Below, one piece after another: positions 9,687 to 18,751 of a stretch of DNA of 64,000 nucleotides. The notes below the pieces were generated by a model. The model was not told where the DNA came from, did not search any database, and saw only the letters and a list, made by a program, of their open reading frames with translations. The position numbers were made by a program, and so were the translations under genes. This DNA comes from Polyangiaceae bacterium. Its GTDB lineage: Bacteria; Myxococcota_A; Polyangia; Polyangiales; Polyangiaceae. The stretch covers positions 186,001-250,000 of the forward strand of contig JADJXL010000015.1 of NCBI GenBank assembly GCA_016715885.1, given 5' to 3'. The stretch's first letter is position 1; each line of letters begins with the position of its first letter.

Positions 9687-9773
9687 GGAGGGATGACCGA
9701 GAGGCCGAAGGTGCCTGATTCGAAATCAGGTGTACCCTCACGGGTACCGCGGGTTCGAATCCCGCTTCCTCCG
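9687..9773 (+). tRNA. tRNA-Ser (CGA)
   Basis: A class II tRNA with the long variable arm expected for serine. Acceptor GGAGGGA pairs with TTCCTCC including one G-T pair, the anticodon stem CCTGA/TCAGG holds the loop TTCGAAA with anticodon CGA, the variable arm is TACCCTCACGGGTA, and the T arm contains GGTTCGAAT. The discriminator is G and CCA is not encoded. A second serine tRNA lies about 100 bases downstream. Confidence 0.95.
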
Positions 9774-9794
9774 CAAAGTCCAGTGCGCCGAAGT

Positions 9795-9828
9795 GATCAC
9801 CGGGAAAAAACCTTCCCGGTGATCCTTT
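9795..9828 (+). terminator. Hairpin between the two tRNA-Ser genes
   Basis: GATCACCGGG (9795-9804) and CCCGGTGATC (9815-9824) form a perfect 10-bp stem with a 10-base A-rich loop, followed by CTTTGT. It lies just after tRNA-Ser(CGA) and looks like a modest intrinsic terminator or processing hairpin. Confidence 0.55.
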
Positions 9829-9876
9829 GTGGACCCATCGATGGACGACGTCATGTCGCACCACCGACGAGCGCCT

Positions 9877-9962
<86 letters not shown>

Positions 9963-10118
9963 AGACGTTCTCTTTCGAGTGGCCTTGCGCATGTCGCGGG
10001 TTCTGGAGAGGGAATTTCAGGGCTGATCCGCAATAGTCCGTCTATAGGGTTCTCCCGAGAAGGACGGGCACAAGGGTGGATCAAGCCTGATCCAAGTCGA
10101 CAACATGTCTGTTGATCC

Positions 10119-10147
10119 TTGACAGACGGGGGTGTTGCCTGTAGAAG
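10119..10147 (+). promoter_or_regulatory. Sigma-70-type promoter of rplM-rpsI
   Basis: TTGACA (10119-10124) is a perfect -35 hexamer, followed after exactly 17 bases by TAGAAG (10142-10147), a four-of-six match to the -10 consensus. It lies about 50 bases before the rplM start. The same pair of hexamers at the same spacing precedes the tRNA-Arg gene at 47.3 kb. Confidence 0.65.
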
Positions 10148-10194
10148 TGGCGCCCCTTTTTCAAGTAGCCGGTGTTCCCGCGGAGTTCCGAGCG

Positions 10195-10638
10195 ATGAAT
10201 CCTGTTCCCAAATCGTTCAGCGCCAAACCTGCCCAGGCGCAAGCAGATCAAAAGTGGTGGGTGATCGATGCCGAAGGAAAGCCCCTCGGCCGTATTGCTT
10301 CGAAGATCGCGACGATCCTGCGCGGAAAGAACAAGCCCACGTTCACGCCTCACGTCGACACGGGTGACTTCGTGATCGTCGTGAACGCGAAGAAGGTCTT
10401 GCTCACGGGACGTAAGTTGGAGCAGAAACAATACGTCCGACACAGCGGCGAGCCGGGTGGTTTCCGCAGCGAGTCCTACGCTGACCTGCTCGAGCGCAAG
10501 CCCGAGCTGCCCATCCAAAAGGCCGTCAAAGGCATGCTCCCCAAGAACATCCTTGGACGGGAACTGCTCACCAAGCTCAAGGTTTACCCTGGTCCTGATC
10601 ACCCCCACGCGGCTCAAAAGCCGCAACCCCTTGCGTGA
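10195..10638 (+). CDS. rplM: 50S ribosomal protein L13
   Basis: A structural protein of the large ribosomal subunit that binds 23S rRNA early in assembly. The 147-residue product shows the L13 landmarks KWWVIDAEGKPLGRIASKIA, the central FVIVVNAKKV..TGRK, the Tyr/His/Gly block YVRHSGEPGGF and the C-terminal MLPKNILGRELLTKLKVYPG. The ATG at 10195 is chosen because it leaves a short family-like N-terminus (NPVPKSFSAKP); the frame is open upstream to 10132. It is followed 14 bases later by rpsI, the usual pairing in bacteria. Confidence 0.98.
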   Translation: MNPVPKSFSAKPAQAQADQKWWVIDAEGKPLGRIASKIATILRGKNKPTFTPHVDTGDFVIVVNAKKVLLTGRKLEQKQYVRHSGEPGGFRSESYADLLERKPELPIQKAVKGMLPKNILGRELLTKLKVYPGPDHPHAAQKPQPLA

Positions 10639-10652
10639 GGCCTAGGCAAGTC

Positions 10653-11051
10653 ATGCCCGAGACGAACAATCGCATCTACGCCACTGGGAAACGCAAGACC
10701 GCTGTCGCGCGCGTCTGGCTCAAGCCGGGCTCCGGCCAAATCTCCGTCAACGGTCGCAACTCGGATGATTACTTCGTCCGCGAGACGAACCGGATGATCA
10801 TGCGTCAGTCGCTCGAGCTCCTCGAGCTCGTCGATCAGTATGACGTCCAAGCAACCGTCGTCGGCGGTGGTCACAGCGCGCAAGCCGAAGCGATGCGACA
10901 TGGCATTGCTCGTGCGCTCTGCGAATCCGACCCCGAGCGCCGTCCTTCGTTGAAGCGCGCTGGCTTCTTGACGCGTGACGCGCGCAAGAAGGAGCGCAAG
11001 AAGTACGGTCAGCCGGGCGCTCGCAAGCGTTTCCAGTACTCCAAGCGCTGA
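10653..11051 (+). CDS. rpsI: 30S ribosomal protein S9
   Basis: A small-subunit ribosomal protein whose C-terminal tail contacts P-site tRNA. The 132-residue product contains the conserved ATGKRKTAVARVWLKPGSG, the GGGHSAQAEAMRHGIARAL helix and the invariant C-terminal KKYGQPGARKRFQYSKR. The ATG at 10653 gives the typical short N-terminus; AGG at 10640-10646 is a weak ribosome site. It is the last gene of the rplM operon and is followed by a strong hairpin terminator. Confidence 0.98.
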   Translation: MPETNNRIYATGKRKTAVARVWLKPGSGQISVNGRNSDDYFVRETNRMIMRQSLELLELVDQYDVQATVVGGGHSAQAEAMRHGIARALCESDPERRPSLKRAGFLTRDARKKERKKYGQPGARKRFQYSKR

Positions 11052-11075
11052 TCCTCTCAGCACTTCCAACCACAG

Positions 11076-11110
11076 AGCCCTCCGACTCGTTCGGGGGGCT
11101 TTGTCGTTTG
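11076..11110 (+). terminator. Intrinsic terminator of rplM-rpsI
   Basis: AGCCCTCCGA (11076-11085) pairs with TCGGGGGGCT (11091-11100) in a 10-bp G/C-rich stem with one T-G pair and a 5-base loop, followed by TTGTCGTTTG. It starts 24 bases after the rpsI stop. Confidence 0.8.
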
Positions 11111-11262
11111 TCGGGCTTGAACACCTAACCACAGCTTCAGGGGCAGGGTTCCAGTTTGAACCTGGGGGGTTTGGGGGCCGAGGCTCGCCCAACGTGAACC
11201 AAAACCTCGCGTAGCGCGCGTCCCACGCGCGCGAAGCGAGCGTGCAACTCAAGGCCCGGCCG

Positions 11263-13173
11263 TCAGTGCGCCTGCGACTCTTCCTCTGGATCGTCTTCGG
11301 GCGGTTCGGCGCCTTCTGGAGCCTCTGGTGCCGCTGCAGGAGCCGACTTTGGACTCGGCGCCCCATTCGACATCGGTGTCGCTGACGAAACGCCCATCGG
11401 GAGCGATCCCAAGAGCGGCGCAGGAATCGGGATGCCGCTTTCGTCATCGTCTTCGGCGTACACCTCCACCGGCGCGGCTTCCGGTTGCGGTGCCGCGGGG
11501 CCTTTCGCATGCGCCGCTGCAGAAGACGCTCCAGCCACTGCACTTGCCGACGTTGCAGGAGTCGCAACCGTGCGCGGCGGTTCACGCGGCGGCTCCGGAA
11601 GCGGAATCGCATCGAGTCGCTTGTCGAGCTCTGCCTTCACTTCGGCGAATGCAGCTCGATCGACCGGGGGCATGACGCGCTCGCCGCCGAACTTGAGTGT
11701 TTCGGCGTCGAAGAATTTTCCATCCTTCTTCGCACTGAAATGCAGATGCGGCCCCGTCGATCGCCCCGTCGATCCGACATACCCGACGAGCTGATGCGCA
11801 CCCACCTTCATGCCCATCTTGAGGCCCGGGGCAAACTTCGACAGGTGTGCATAACCGGTTTGAACGCCGTTCGGATGCATCACCGTCACGAGATTGCCGC
11901 TCGGTCCAGCAGGGCCCACCCAATCCACGACGCCACGAAACGCCGAGTACACGGGCGTGCCCGACGGAGCGCCGAGGTCCGTGCCGTTGTGCGGCATGAC
12001 CTTCTTCAGCACGGGATGGCGTCGCTTTGGATTGAACCGCGACGTCACGGGCGCTCCTGGAAGCGGCGATTGCCACCCTCCTGAGTAGGGCTGTTTGCCC
12101 CTGTCATCCCAATACCCACGCGCCTCTTGTCCGTGAAATGCGTAGATGCGAATGGGTTTGCCCGCGGGATCCGCAGGTCGGTACTCGAGCGCCACGACGC
12201 GCTTGTAGCGAGAGAAAAGCCCGAGAGCCGTCTCTTCGACCGCGATGAGACGTATCGTCGAGCCTTCTTCGAAACTCTCGCTCGAAAGCCGCCCTTCGAG
12301 CGCATCGTCGATGAGCGCGATGACGCCATCTTCGAAGCCGCCGAATTCGTACGAAGCCGTAAGATTCTTGGACACGTAAAACGCGCCCGTGAATTCTTCT
12401 TCGGCAACTTTCATGTCGAGCTTTTTGCCGACCAAGATGCCGCCTTGATCCTCGGCAGCTTGAATGATGTCCGTCGCACTGACTTCGTACTCGAAAGCTT
12501 TTACGCGCTTCGTCGCTCGCTCCATCGCAACGTAGAAGCGATCCTTTTTGCCGCACTTGTCGAACTTCCGCATGTCGGCAAACGCCTTCATGATGCGGTA
12601 AACCTGCGCCTTCGGAACGTTCTTGTCGGAGAGCGCAGTGATGAACGACTTCGGCCCGATCGTGCCAGAGACGATCTCGACTGAAGGATCCTTGCTGAGC
12701 TCCGACAGACGCCACGGGCCGGGAATTGCAACTCGCTGGCGCTTCTTCGACTGCGGGTCGGATGATGCTTCGGGGTCTGCCGAGGAAGCTCCAACGCGAT
12801 GTGCAAGCCCTGCGCTTGCCACGACGGCACGTTCATCACGCGGCGGAACGACTTGGATGAGCAGCGCGATGATCGACGTCATCGTCGCCAAACCAAAAAG
12901 CCCGCCGAAAATTGCCGTCATGCGTGGCGATAAAACGACACCCGTGTGCACGCGCGGCATGGTTCGGACGGACGTACTTCCAAGGCCCGAACCGAGCTGT
13001 CCAGGCGCATTCGCGCCGTTCGACAGGCCCGAAAGCGGACCGCGTGGTGCTGCTGGTGGTCCTTCCACTTCACGCCTGCGCGGCGGAACGACAAGGCGCG
13101 GAGGCTTCGTCGGGGCCGCGGGCTCGAGCGAATCTTTGCCCATCGGCGCTTGAAGGTTCGACGCGTCGTCCAT
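11263..13173 (-). CDS. M23-family metallopeptidase (LytM-like), membrane anchored
   Basis: A peptidoglycan endopeptidase-like protein. From the ATG at 13173 it has 636 residues: a Pro/Arg-rich cytoplasmic N-terminus, one membrane helix (TAIFGGLFGLATMTSIIALLIQV), a middle section, and an M23 domain with zinc ligands in MPHNGTDLGAP (HxxxD) and GPHLHFSA (HxH). A long low-complexity Pro/Ala/Glu tail follows. Both metal motifs are intact, so catalysis is possible. The frame is open to 13320. The start is uncertain: GGAGG lies only 2 bases before this ATG, and a second in-frame ATG is ten codons downstream. It is divergent from the TPR gene. Confidence 0.85.
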   Translation of the reverse strand: MDDASNLQAPMGKDSLEPAAPTKPPRLVVPPRRREVEGPPAAPRGPLSGLSNGANAPGQLGSGLGSTSVRTMPRVHTGVVLSPRMTAIFGGLFGLATMTSIIALLIQVVPPRDERAVVASAGLAHRVGASSADPEASSDPQSKKRQRVAIPGPWRLSELSKDPSVEIVSGTIGPKSFITALSDKNVPKAQVYRIMKAFADMRKFDKCGKKDRFYVAMERATKRVKAFEYEVSATDIIQAAEDQGGILVGKKLDMKVAEEEFTGAFYVSKNLTASYEFGGFEDGVIALIDDALEGRLSSESFEEGSTIRLIAVEETALGLFSRYKRVVALEYRPADPAGKPIRIYAFHGQEARGYWDDRGKQPYSGGWQSPLPGAPVTSRFNPKRRHPVLKKVMPHNGTDLGAPSGTPVYSAFRGVVDWVGPAGPSGNLVTVMHPNGVQTGYAHLSKFAPGLKMGMKVGAHQLVGYVGSTGRSTGPHLHFSAKKDGKFFDAETLKFGGERVMPPVDRAAFAEVKAELDKRLDAIPLPEPPREPPRTVATPATSASAVAGASSAAAHAKGPAAPQPEAAPVEVYAEDDDESGIPIPAPLLGSLPMGVSSATPMSNGAPSPKSAPAAAPEAPEGAEPPEDDPEEESQAH

Positions 13174-13381
13174 GTCCTCCGCACGCAAGCCCGTGCGATC
13201 TGCGAAAGGAATCACCGGTTCCCGTGCGTCTGCCACACGTGGGGCGTACCGCGCCAAGGCGCGGACGGCAAGTAACGCGCAACCACATCGAACACGCGCG
13301 CCCTGGTCGAAGCTCCGCAAGACGAGCCACTTTTTGCGCCGCTAATTCGCCGATCCCGAGCGCTCGACGTAAGCTCGACCC

Positions 13382-14134
13382 ATGCAAGAACGCCTTGAGG
13401 ACCTGCTTCGAGTTGCACGAGACAGTTACGGACGCCGCGATTTCGCTTCTGCTGAACCGGCGCTACGCGAAGTGCTCGACCATCGAGGCGACTACCCCGA
13501 TGTCCACAACATGCTCGGCGTGATCCTCCACGGGCGCAGCGATCTCGAGGGTGCAGTGAAGCACTTTGAACGCGCGGCCGAATTGAACCCGCGTTACACC
13601 GAAGCGCTCTTGAATCTTGCCGTCGCCCTCGCCGACCAGGGCGACTACGAAGGCGCCCGCGCCGCGTACGACAAGCTGCGCGCAGGGCACACCGGTACAA
13701 CGGCCGATCCTTTCGTACGCGGCAAAATTGCCAACCAACACGCAGACCTCGCCAAGTCGTATCTCGACGCCGGATGTCCACACGAGGCGATTGCCGAGCT
13801 CCAGCGAGCCATCGACCTCTGCCCGGACTTTCCCGACCTGCACACGAAGCTCGCATCGCTCTACCGAGACCAGGGCAACCACGCGCTCGCCCGCGAGCAC
13901 CTCGCGTGTGCCATTTCGACAAACCCGCGCTACGCACCCGCACACGTGCTCTTCGGCCTCACCATGCTCGCACTTGGAGCACCCGATCGCGCCATCGCGT
14001 CGCTACGCACGGCGCTCACGGTTGACCCGGGCAACAAGGCGGCCAAGATGCATCTTCGACGCATCGAAGAAGAACGCAACGCTCGCTCGTCACGCCGCTT
14101 CAACGCGATGCCGGATGACGTCACGAGCCTCTGA
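13382..14134 (+). CDS. TPR-repeat protein
   Basis: A 250-residue cytoplasmic protein made almost entirely of tetratricopeptide repeats, for instance DYPDVHNMLGVILHGRSDLEGAVKHFERAAEL and AELNPRYTEALLNLAVALADQGDYEGA, each with the W/L-G-Y/F-A-P spacing. No signal peptide or membrane helix is seen. TPR arrays bind partner proteins; the partner is unknown. It is 12 bases upstream of the DUF2062-methyltransferase gene and probably in its operon. Confidence 0.88.
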   Translation: MQERLEDLLRVARDSYGRRDFASAEPALREVLDHRGDYPDVHNMLGVILHGRSDLEGAVKHFERAAELNPRYTEALLNLAVALADQGDYEGARAAYDKLRAGHTGTTADPFVRGKIANQHADLAKSYLDAGCPHEAIAELQRAIDLCPDFPDLHTKLASLYRDQGNHALAREHLACAISTNPRYAPAHVLFGLTMLALGAPDRAIASLRTALTVDPGNKAAKMHLRRIEEERNARSSRRFNAMPDDVTSL

Positions 14135-14146
14135 TCACGACCTGCC

Positions 14147-15364
14147 TTGGCGACATTTTCTTTCTGGCGCGAGGAGTGCAAACGCGCCTTCCGCGATCTC
14201 AAAGGTGAAGACCTCACACCAGCGCGTCTCGGCCTGGCCGTCGCGGTCGGTCTCTTCATTGGATCGCTGCCCGTCTTCGGCCTGCATCTTCTGCTCGTGC
14301 TCTTCGTGTGCCTGAAGCTTCGGCTTCATGCGGTGCTCTCGTACGTCGCCGCCAACATCTCGAACCCGTTCTTCGCACCCGCGCTTCTCACGGCCGAAGT
14401 CCAAGTTGGAGGGCGCCTACGCACGGGGCAATGGCCACGCCTCGATCGCGAAATCCAAGCGGGCTACGGCGCGCTCGTCGACTTCGCCGGATACTTGCTC
14501 GTGGGCTCTCCCATCGTCGGCGTCGGACTTGCCGCAGCAGGTTTTGCCTTCACGTGGTCGTTTGTCTCTGTCAAACGCCTCGTGCGACCTGCAGCGAGCG
14601 ACCTGCCGCCCTATCGATTGCCGCCCGAAGCACCCCTCTGGCTTCACGCCACCGAACGTGTTGCATCGCGTTACGCCTCTCCCGACAGCACGTCTGCTGC
14701 CGACAAGAGCCAGTTTCACTACGTGCGTATCAAGCTCGCCGTCGATCCCATCGCGCGTCTCATCGCGGACGTCGAAGGCCAGCGGCAGCACGCGCTCGGT
14801 GAAGTGCTCGACATCGGCACCGGCCGCGGACAACTTCCGATCCTGCTGCTCGAGCTCGGACGCGCATCGCATGCGCATGGCATCGACTGGGATCGCACGA
14901 AGATCATGCATGCTCGGCGCGCTGCTGAAGCGACGCCCGATGGAGCTGCGCCAGCGCTCGCCACGTTCGAAGCGGAAGACGCGCGATCATTTACGGCCAA
15001 ACCGGCCGACACCGTCCTGCTCATCGATCTCTTGCACTACTTCACCATCGACGAACAAAACGCGATCCTCGACCACGCAGCGGATCATGTGAAGCCGGGT
15101 GGACGCCTCTTGGTACGCGAAGCGGACACCGAACGCGGCATTCGTAGTTGGGCCACGCTGCTCGAAGAAAAAATCTTCACGGCCGTACGATTCAATCGCG
15201 GCGAGCGCGTTCGATTTCGACCCGCTCGCGAGATCGCCTCACGTCTCGAAGCCCGCGGTTTTGCTTGTGAAGTCATTCCCGCCTGGGGATCGACACCCTT
15301 CTCCAACGTCCTCGTCGTGGCGCGTGCGCCTCTTCGGCCCAGGGAAAACCCCGCCGCTTCGTAA
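14147..15364 (+). CDS. DUF2062 membrane domain fused to SAM methyltransferase
   Basis: A 405-residue fusion. The N-terminal 150 residues match the DUF2062 layout: FWREECKRAFRDL, two or three membrane helices (GLAVAVGLFIGSLPVFGLHLLLVLF and YLLVGSPIVGVGLAAAGFAF) and the conserved NISNPFFAPAL. The C-terminal half (about residues 215-395) is a Rossmann methyltransferase with motif I VLDIGTGRGQLPILL, an acidic residue in HGIDWDRT and ADTVLLIDLLHYF. The start is a TTG at 14147, since no nearby ATG keeps the conserved N-terminus. The membrane location suggests a lipid or other hydrophobic substrate, which is inference. Confidence 0.82.
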   Translation: MATFSFWREECKRAFRDLKGEDLTPARLGLAVAVGLFIGSLPVFGLHLLLVLFVCLKLRLHAVLSYVAANISNPFFAPALLTAEVQVGGRLRTGQWPRLDREIQAGYGALVDFAGYLLVGSPIVGVGLAAAGFAFTWSFVSVKRLVRPAASDLPPYRLPPEAPLWLHATERVASRYASPDSTSAADKSQFHYVRIKLAVDPIARLIADVEGQRQHALGEVLDIGTGRGQLPILLLELGRASHAHGIDWDRTKIMHARRAAEATPDGAAPALATFEAEDARSFTAKPADTVLLIDLLHYFTIDEQNAILDHAADHVKPGGRLLVREADTERGIRSWATLLEEKIFTAVRFNRGERVRFRPAREIASRLEARGFACEVIPAWGSTPFSNVLVVARAPLRPRENPAAS

Positions 15365-15428
15365 TTCCGCTCATTGCCGCTTCACGAGCCCAACCTCGTT
15401 GCGTCCGGGTGTGCTAGCGTCCTCGGCG

Positions 15429-17060
15429 ATGCCCGCTCCTTCCTCTTGCCGGCACTTCGTCGTGCCCCTGTTTGCGGCTCTTTCGGCGTGTGCTTCGAGC
15501 CAACCGGCCGCATCGCCTTCGACACCCAAATCCGCAGCGCCCGAACCCGTAGCGGAGCTTTTTCCGTGGGATCGAGCGAATGCTCCGGATTGGCAAGAAT
15601 CGCCGCTCCCTTCGGCGATTCCACCGATTCTCATTCGCAACGCCACGCTGATGCTCGCCACGGGAAAAACCATTCCGCGCGGCAGCATGTTGCTGACGAA
15701 CGGTAAAATTGCAGCGATTTCGGAAAACGAGATACCGGCGCCCGAGGGAGTGCAAGTCATTGATGGTACTGGAAAATTCGTGACGCCGGGCATCATCGAC
15801 ACGCATTCTCATATTGGCGTGTATCCGATGCCCGGCGCGGTAGCTCATAGCGATGGCAATGAGGCAACTTCGCCCGTCACGCCCGACGTGCACACGGCCG
15901 ATGCATTCTGGCCGCAGGATCCGGCCATTGAACGAGCGGTCGCGGCGGGCGTGACGACGTTTCAAATTTTGCCCGGCTCGGCAAACCTCGTGGGTGGTCG
16001 CGCCATTACATTGAAATTGCGTCCGGCGCTCTCCGGAAAATTCATGCATTTCCCCGGCGCACCCGATGGCCTCAAAATGGCTTGTGGCGAAAACCCGAAG
16101 CGAGTTTACGGCAACGAAAGGCATTCCGCGCCCGGCACGCGCATGGGCAATCTGGCCATGCAGCGCAAAGCATTTCTCGACGCCCAAAAGCTCGAAGAAG
16201 AATGGAATCGTCATCGAGCGACGGAAGCGAAGCGCATTGCCGAAGACAACAAAGCAGCGACCGCTTACGCTGCCGAAGTCGAGAATCGGAAAAAGCAGCA
16301 AGCCGAATGCAAATCCGATCCGTTCCTTCCCGCGTGTGTACACTGGCAAGAAACCTGGGACAAACCACTCGCGCCTCCCGTGCCAAGCCCACCAAGCGCT
16401 CCACCACCGCGCGATCCAGCCAAAGAAACGCTCATTGGCGCCATGCACGGCAAAATCATGGTCCATATCCACTGTTATCGGGCCGATGACATGCTCGCCA
16501 TGCTTTCGCTCGCCGACGAAGTGGGTTTTACCATTCGCAGCTTCCACCACGCGCTGGAAGCCTACAAGATTCGAGACGTCTTGGCGAAGCGCAACATTTC
16601 CGTCTCCACCTGGGCCGATTGGTGGGGATTCAAAATGGAAGCGTACGACGGCATTCCGGAAAACCTCGCCCTCATCCAGGAATCGGGCGGCGTGCCCATT
16701 CTGCATACCGACTCGCCCGAAGGCATCCAGCGCATGAATCAAGAAGCCGCAAAGGCGCTCGCGAGTGGACGGCACGCGGGCATTGCCGTCACCGAGGAAG
16801 ACGCGATTCGTTGGATCACCGCCAATCCAGCTTGGGCTCTCGGCATCGAGCAGCGCACCGGAACGCTCGAAGTGGGCAAAGACGCCGACGTCGTCCTTTG
16901 GGATCGCAATCCTTTTTCAGTTTATGCGTCGGCCGAACGCGTGTGGATCGATGGACTGACCGTGCACCAAAAAGGTAAAAAGCGGCCGCCATGGAGCGAC
17001 TTCGAGCTGGGACAAGACGCGGGCCGCGAAACCACGCTCCTCCCGGGAGGTACGCCGTGA
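15429..17060 (+). CDS. Amidohydrolase-family lipoprotein (metal motif intact)
   Basis: A 543-residue exported amidohydrolase. The lipoprotein signal (FVVPLFAALSAC) is followed by the composite beta-sandwich start ILIRNATLMLATGK and the TIM-barrel metal motif GIIDTHSHIG (HxH). Later candidate metal ligands are GKIMVHIHCYRADDM, SFHHALEAYK and ILHTDSPEG. An insertion at about residues 235-330 is rich in Lys/Glu/Pro. The family hydrolyses C-N bonds in cyclic or linear amides; the substrate is not predictable. The ATG at 15429 is chosen because it begins the signal peptide. Its stop overlaps the next gene (GTGA). Confidence 0.85.
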   Translation: MPAPSSCRHFVVPLFAALSACASSQPAASPSTPKSAAPEPVAELFPWDRANAPDWQESPLPSAIPPILIRNATLMLATGKTIPRGSMLLTNGKIAAISENEIPAPEGVQVIDGTGKFVTPGIIDTHSHIGVYPMPGAVAHSDGNEATSPVTPDVHTADAFWPQDPAIERAVAAGVTTFQILPGSANLVGGRAITLKLRPALSGKFMHFPGAPDGLKMACGENPKRVYGNERHSAPGTRMGNLAMQRKAFLDAQKLEEEWNRHRATEAKRIAEDNKAATAYAAEVENRKKQQAECKSDPFLPACVHWQETWDKPLAPPVPSPPSAPPPRDPAKETLIGAMHGKIMVHIHCYRADDMLAMLSLADEVGFTIRSFHHALEAYKIRDVLAKRNISVSTWADWWGFKMEAYDGIPENLALIQESGGVPILHTDSPEGIQRMNQEAAKALASGRHAGIAVTEEDAIRWITANPAWALGIEQRTGTLEVGKDADVVLWDRNPFSVYASAERVWIDGLTVHQKGKKRPPWSDFELGQDAGRETTLLPGGTP

Positions 17061-18382
17061 TCAAGAGCCGATCGTTTGCCGCGGGCTGCATTTCACTCCT
17101 TTGTGCCGCCGCATGTCTCGGTGCGGTCGATGCCAAAGCGCAACCTGCGCCTGGCCCTGCCAAACCCGCCGAAACCACTCCCATTGCGGAATCGCCCATT
17201 GCCATCGTCGGTGGACGTGTGGATGTCGGCACCGGCGAAGTCCTCGAAGAAGCGACCCTTTTGATTGACAAAGGTCTCATTCAAAAAGTCGGAAAAGGGC
17301 TCGCTGCGCCCGCCGGAAGCACCACCATCGACGCCAAAGGGGCCATCGTCACGCCGGGTTTCGTCGATGCCTTGACGTCCATTGGCCTCGTGGAAATATC
17401 GCTCGAAGACCATACGCACGCTGACGATAGGGGCGGAAGTGACCCCATTCGTGCTGCATTTCGTGCGGCCGATGGCTACAACCCCGCCTCCGTCGTCATT
17501 GGTATCGCTCGAGCCCATGGGATTACGTCGGCCGGCATCGTTCCTGGTGGCGGCCTTTTTTCCGGACAATCCGCTTGGGCGGACCTCGATGGCCCAACGC
17601 GCCAAGAAACGCTCGCCCAAAACAATCTCGCGCTGCACGTCCACCTCGATTCTAGCTTCGACGGCAAACATGGTGGAGCAGCAGGCGCCCTTCTTCGCGC
17701 CCGCGAGGCATTCGATGATGCGCGTACGTTCGCGAAGAACAAGGCTGCCTGGGAACGCAACCAGAGCCGCGCGTTTGCCGCAAGCCGCCTCGACCTCGAA
17801 GCCATTACGAATGCGCTCGGCGGAAAACTCCCCGTCGTATTTCACGTCGAGCGAGCATCCGACATTCTCGCCGCGGTGGAGCTCGCCAAAGAATTCAACC
17901 TTCGCCCCATCATCGCGGGCGGCGCTGAAGCCTGGAAGGTCGCCCGCCAGCTCGCGAGCGCCAAAGTTCCGGTATTGATCAACCCGATCGCTCCCGGCCC
18001 CACATCATTCGATACGCTAGGCACACGCGACGACAACGCGGCATTATTGCATGCTGCCGGCGTGCCCCTCGTCATTACGACCGGCGATACGCACAACGCC
18101 CGCAAGCTGCGGCAAATTGCAGGCAATGCCGTGCGTGCTGGTTTGCCTCACGAGGCGGCCATTGCTGCCATTACGCGAGCACCTGCCGAAGCGTTTGGCA
18201 TGGCCGCTCGATATGGCACGCTCGCCGCGGGCAAAGTCGCCAACGTCGTCGTATGGTCGGGAGATCCGCTCGAAAATGACTCCCATCCCACCGCCGTCAT
18301 CATTCGTGGTCGCAAAGTCGATTTGGCCAATCGGCAAACCGCGCTCTTCCATCGATACCGCAAATTGCCCGCGCAAAGGTGA
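17057..18382 (+). CDS. Amidohydrolase-like exported protein lacking HxH
   Basis: A 441-residue exported protein with a signal peptide (AAGCISLLCAAACLGAVDAKAQ) and the same fold cues as the gene before it (GGRVDVGTGEVLEEATLLIDKG, GKVANVVVWSGDPLEN). Where active relatives have D-x-H-x-H it reads GFVDALTSIGL, so the first two metal ligands are missing and the protein may be non-catalytic. The start is GTG at 17057, with GGGAGG six bases upstream, overlapping the previous stop by four bases. Tight coupling to an intact amidohydrolase suggests the two form a hetero-oligomer; this is inference. Confidence 0.8.
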   Translation: MIKSRSFAAGCISLLCAAACLGAVDAKAQPAPGPAKPAETTPIAESPIAIVGGRVDVGTGEVLEEATLLIDKGLIQKVGKGLAAPAGSTTIDAKGAIVTPGFVDALTSIGLVEISLEDHTHADDRGGSDPIRAAFRAADGYNPASVVIGIARAHGITSAGIVPGGGLFSGQSAWADLDGPTRQETLAQNNLALHVHLDSSFDGKHGGAAGALLRAREAFDDARTFAKNKAAWERNQSRAFAASRLDLEAITNALGGKLPVVFHVERASDILAAVELAKEFNLRPIIAGGAEAWKVARQLASAKVPVLINPIAPGPTSFDTLGTRDDNAALLHAAGVPLVITTGDTHNARKLRQIAGNAVRAGLPHEAAIAAITRAPAEAFGMAARYGTLAAGKVANVVVWSGDPLENDSHPTAVIIRGRKVDLANRQTALFHRYRKLPAQR

Positions 18383-18387
18383 TTTTC

Positions 18388-18750
18388 GTGGAAGCGGCGC
18401 CCAAGTTCAGTTACGCCGTCTTCATTGCGCGATTCATGGCGGGCCACATTTTCGCGTACCCGCTGGCGTTTGTCTGGGCCGTCGCTTCCATGCCCCTCGT
18501 GACCCACCTGAACTTCGGCCAGCTCGAAGCCATTGCAAGCAACGACAAGGCCATTGGCGACTTCGTTTTGCACAAGGTTGCCTGGCCTGCGGGAATCGTT
18601 TTCGTGCTCTTGCACATTGCAGCGATCACATCCGGACTTGCGCAGCGCCACCCCAAATCGCAATATTTGTTTTTTGGCGGGTTTGGCGTGCTGCTCGCAA
18701 GTGGTGTTTTGTTTGGCGCGGCGAGCTGGATTTGGCTATTGACGCTCTAA
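18388..18750 (+). CDS. Small multi-pass membrane protein
   Basis: A 120-residue protein with three likely membrane helices (MAGHIFAYPLAFVWAVASM, VAWPAGIVFVLLHIAAITSG, YLFFGGFGVLLASGVLFGAASWIWLL). The GTG at 18388 is preferred because AAAGG lies 8 bases before it; a GTG at 18379 overlapping the preceding stop is the alternative. It follows the amidohydrolase pair and is probably in the same operon. No family is recognised. Confidence 0.65.
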   Translation: MEAAPKFSYAVFIARFMAGHIFAYPLAFVWAVASMPLVTHLNFGQLEAIASNDKAIGDFVLHKVAWPAGIVFVLLHIAAITSGLAQRHPKSQYLFFGGFGVLLASGVLFGAASWIWLLTL

Positions 18751-18751
18751 A

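Noticed and set aside
15099..15428. Upstream extension of the first amidohydrolase frame
   Set aside because: It overlaps the methyltransferase gene and the signal peptide starts at 15429.
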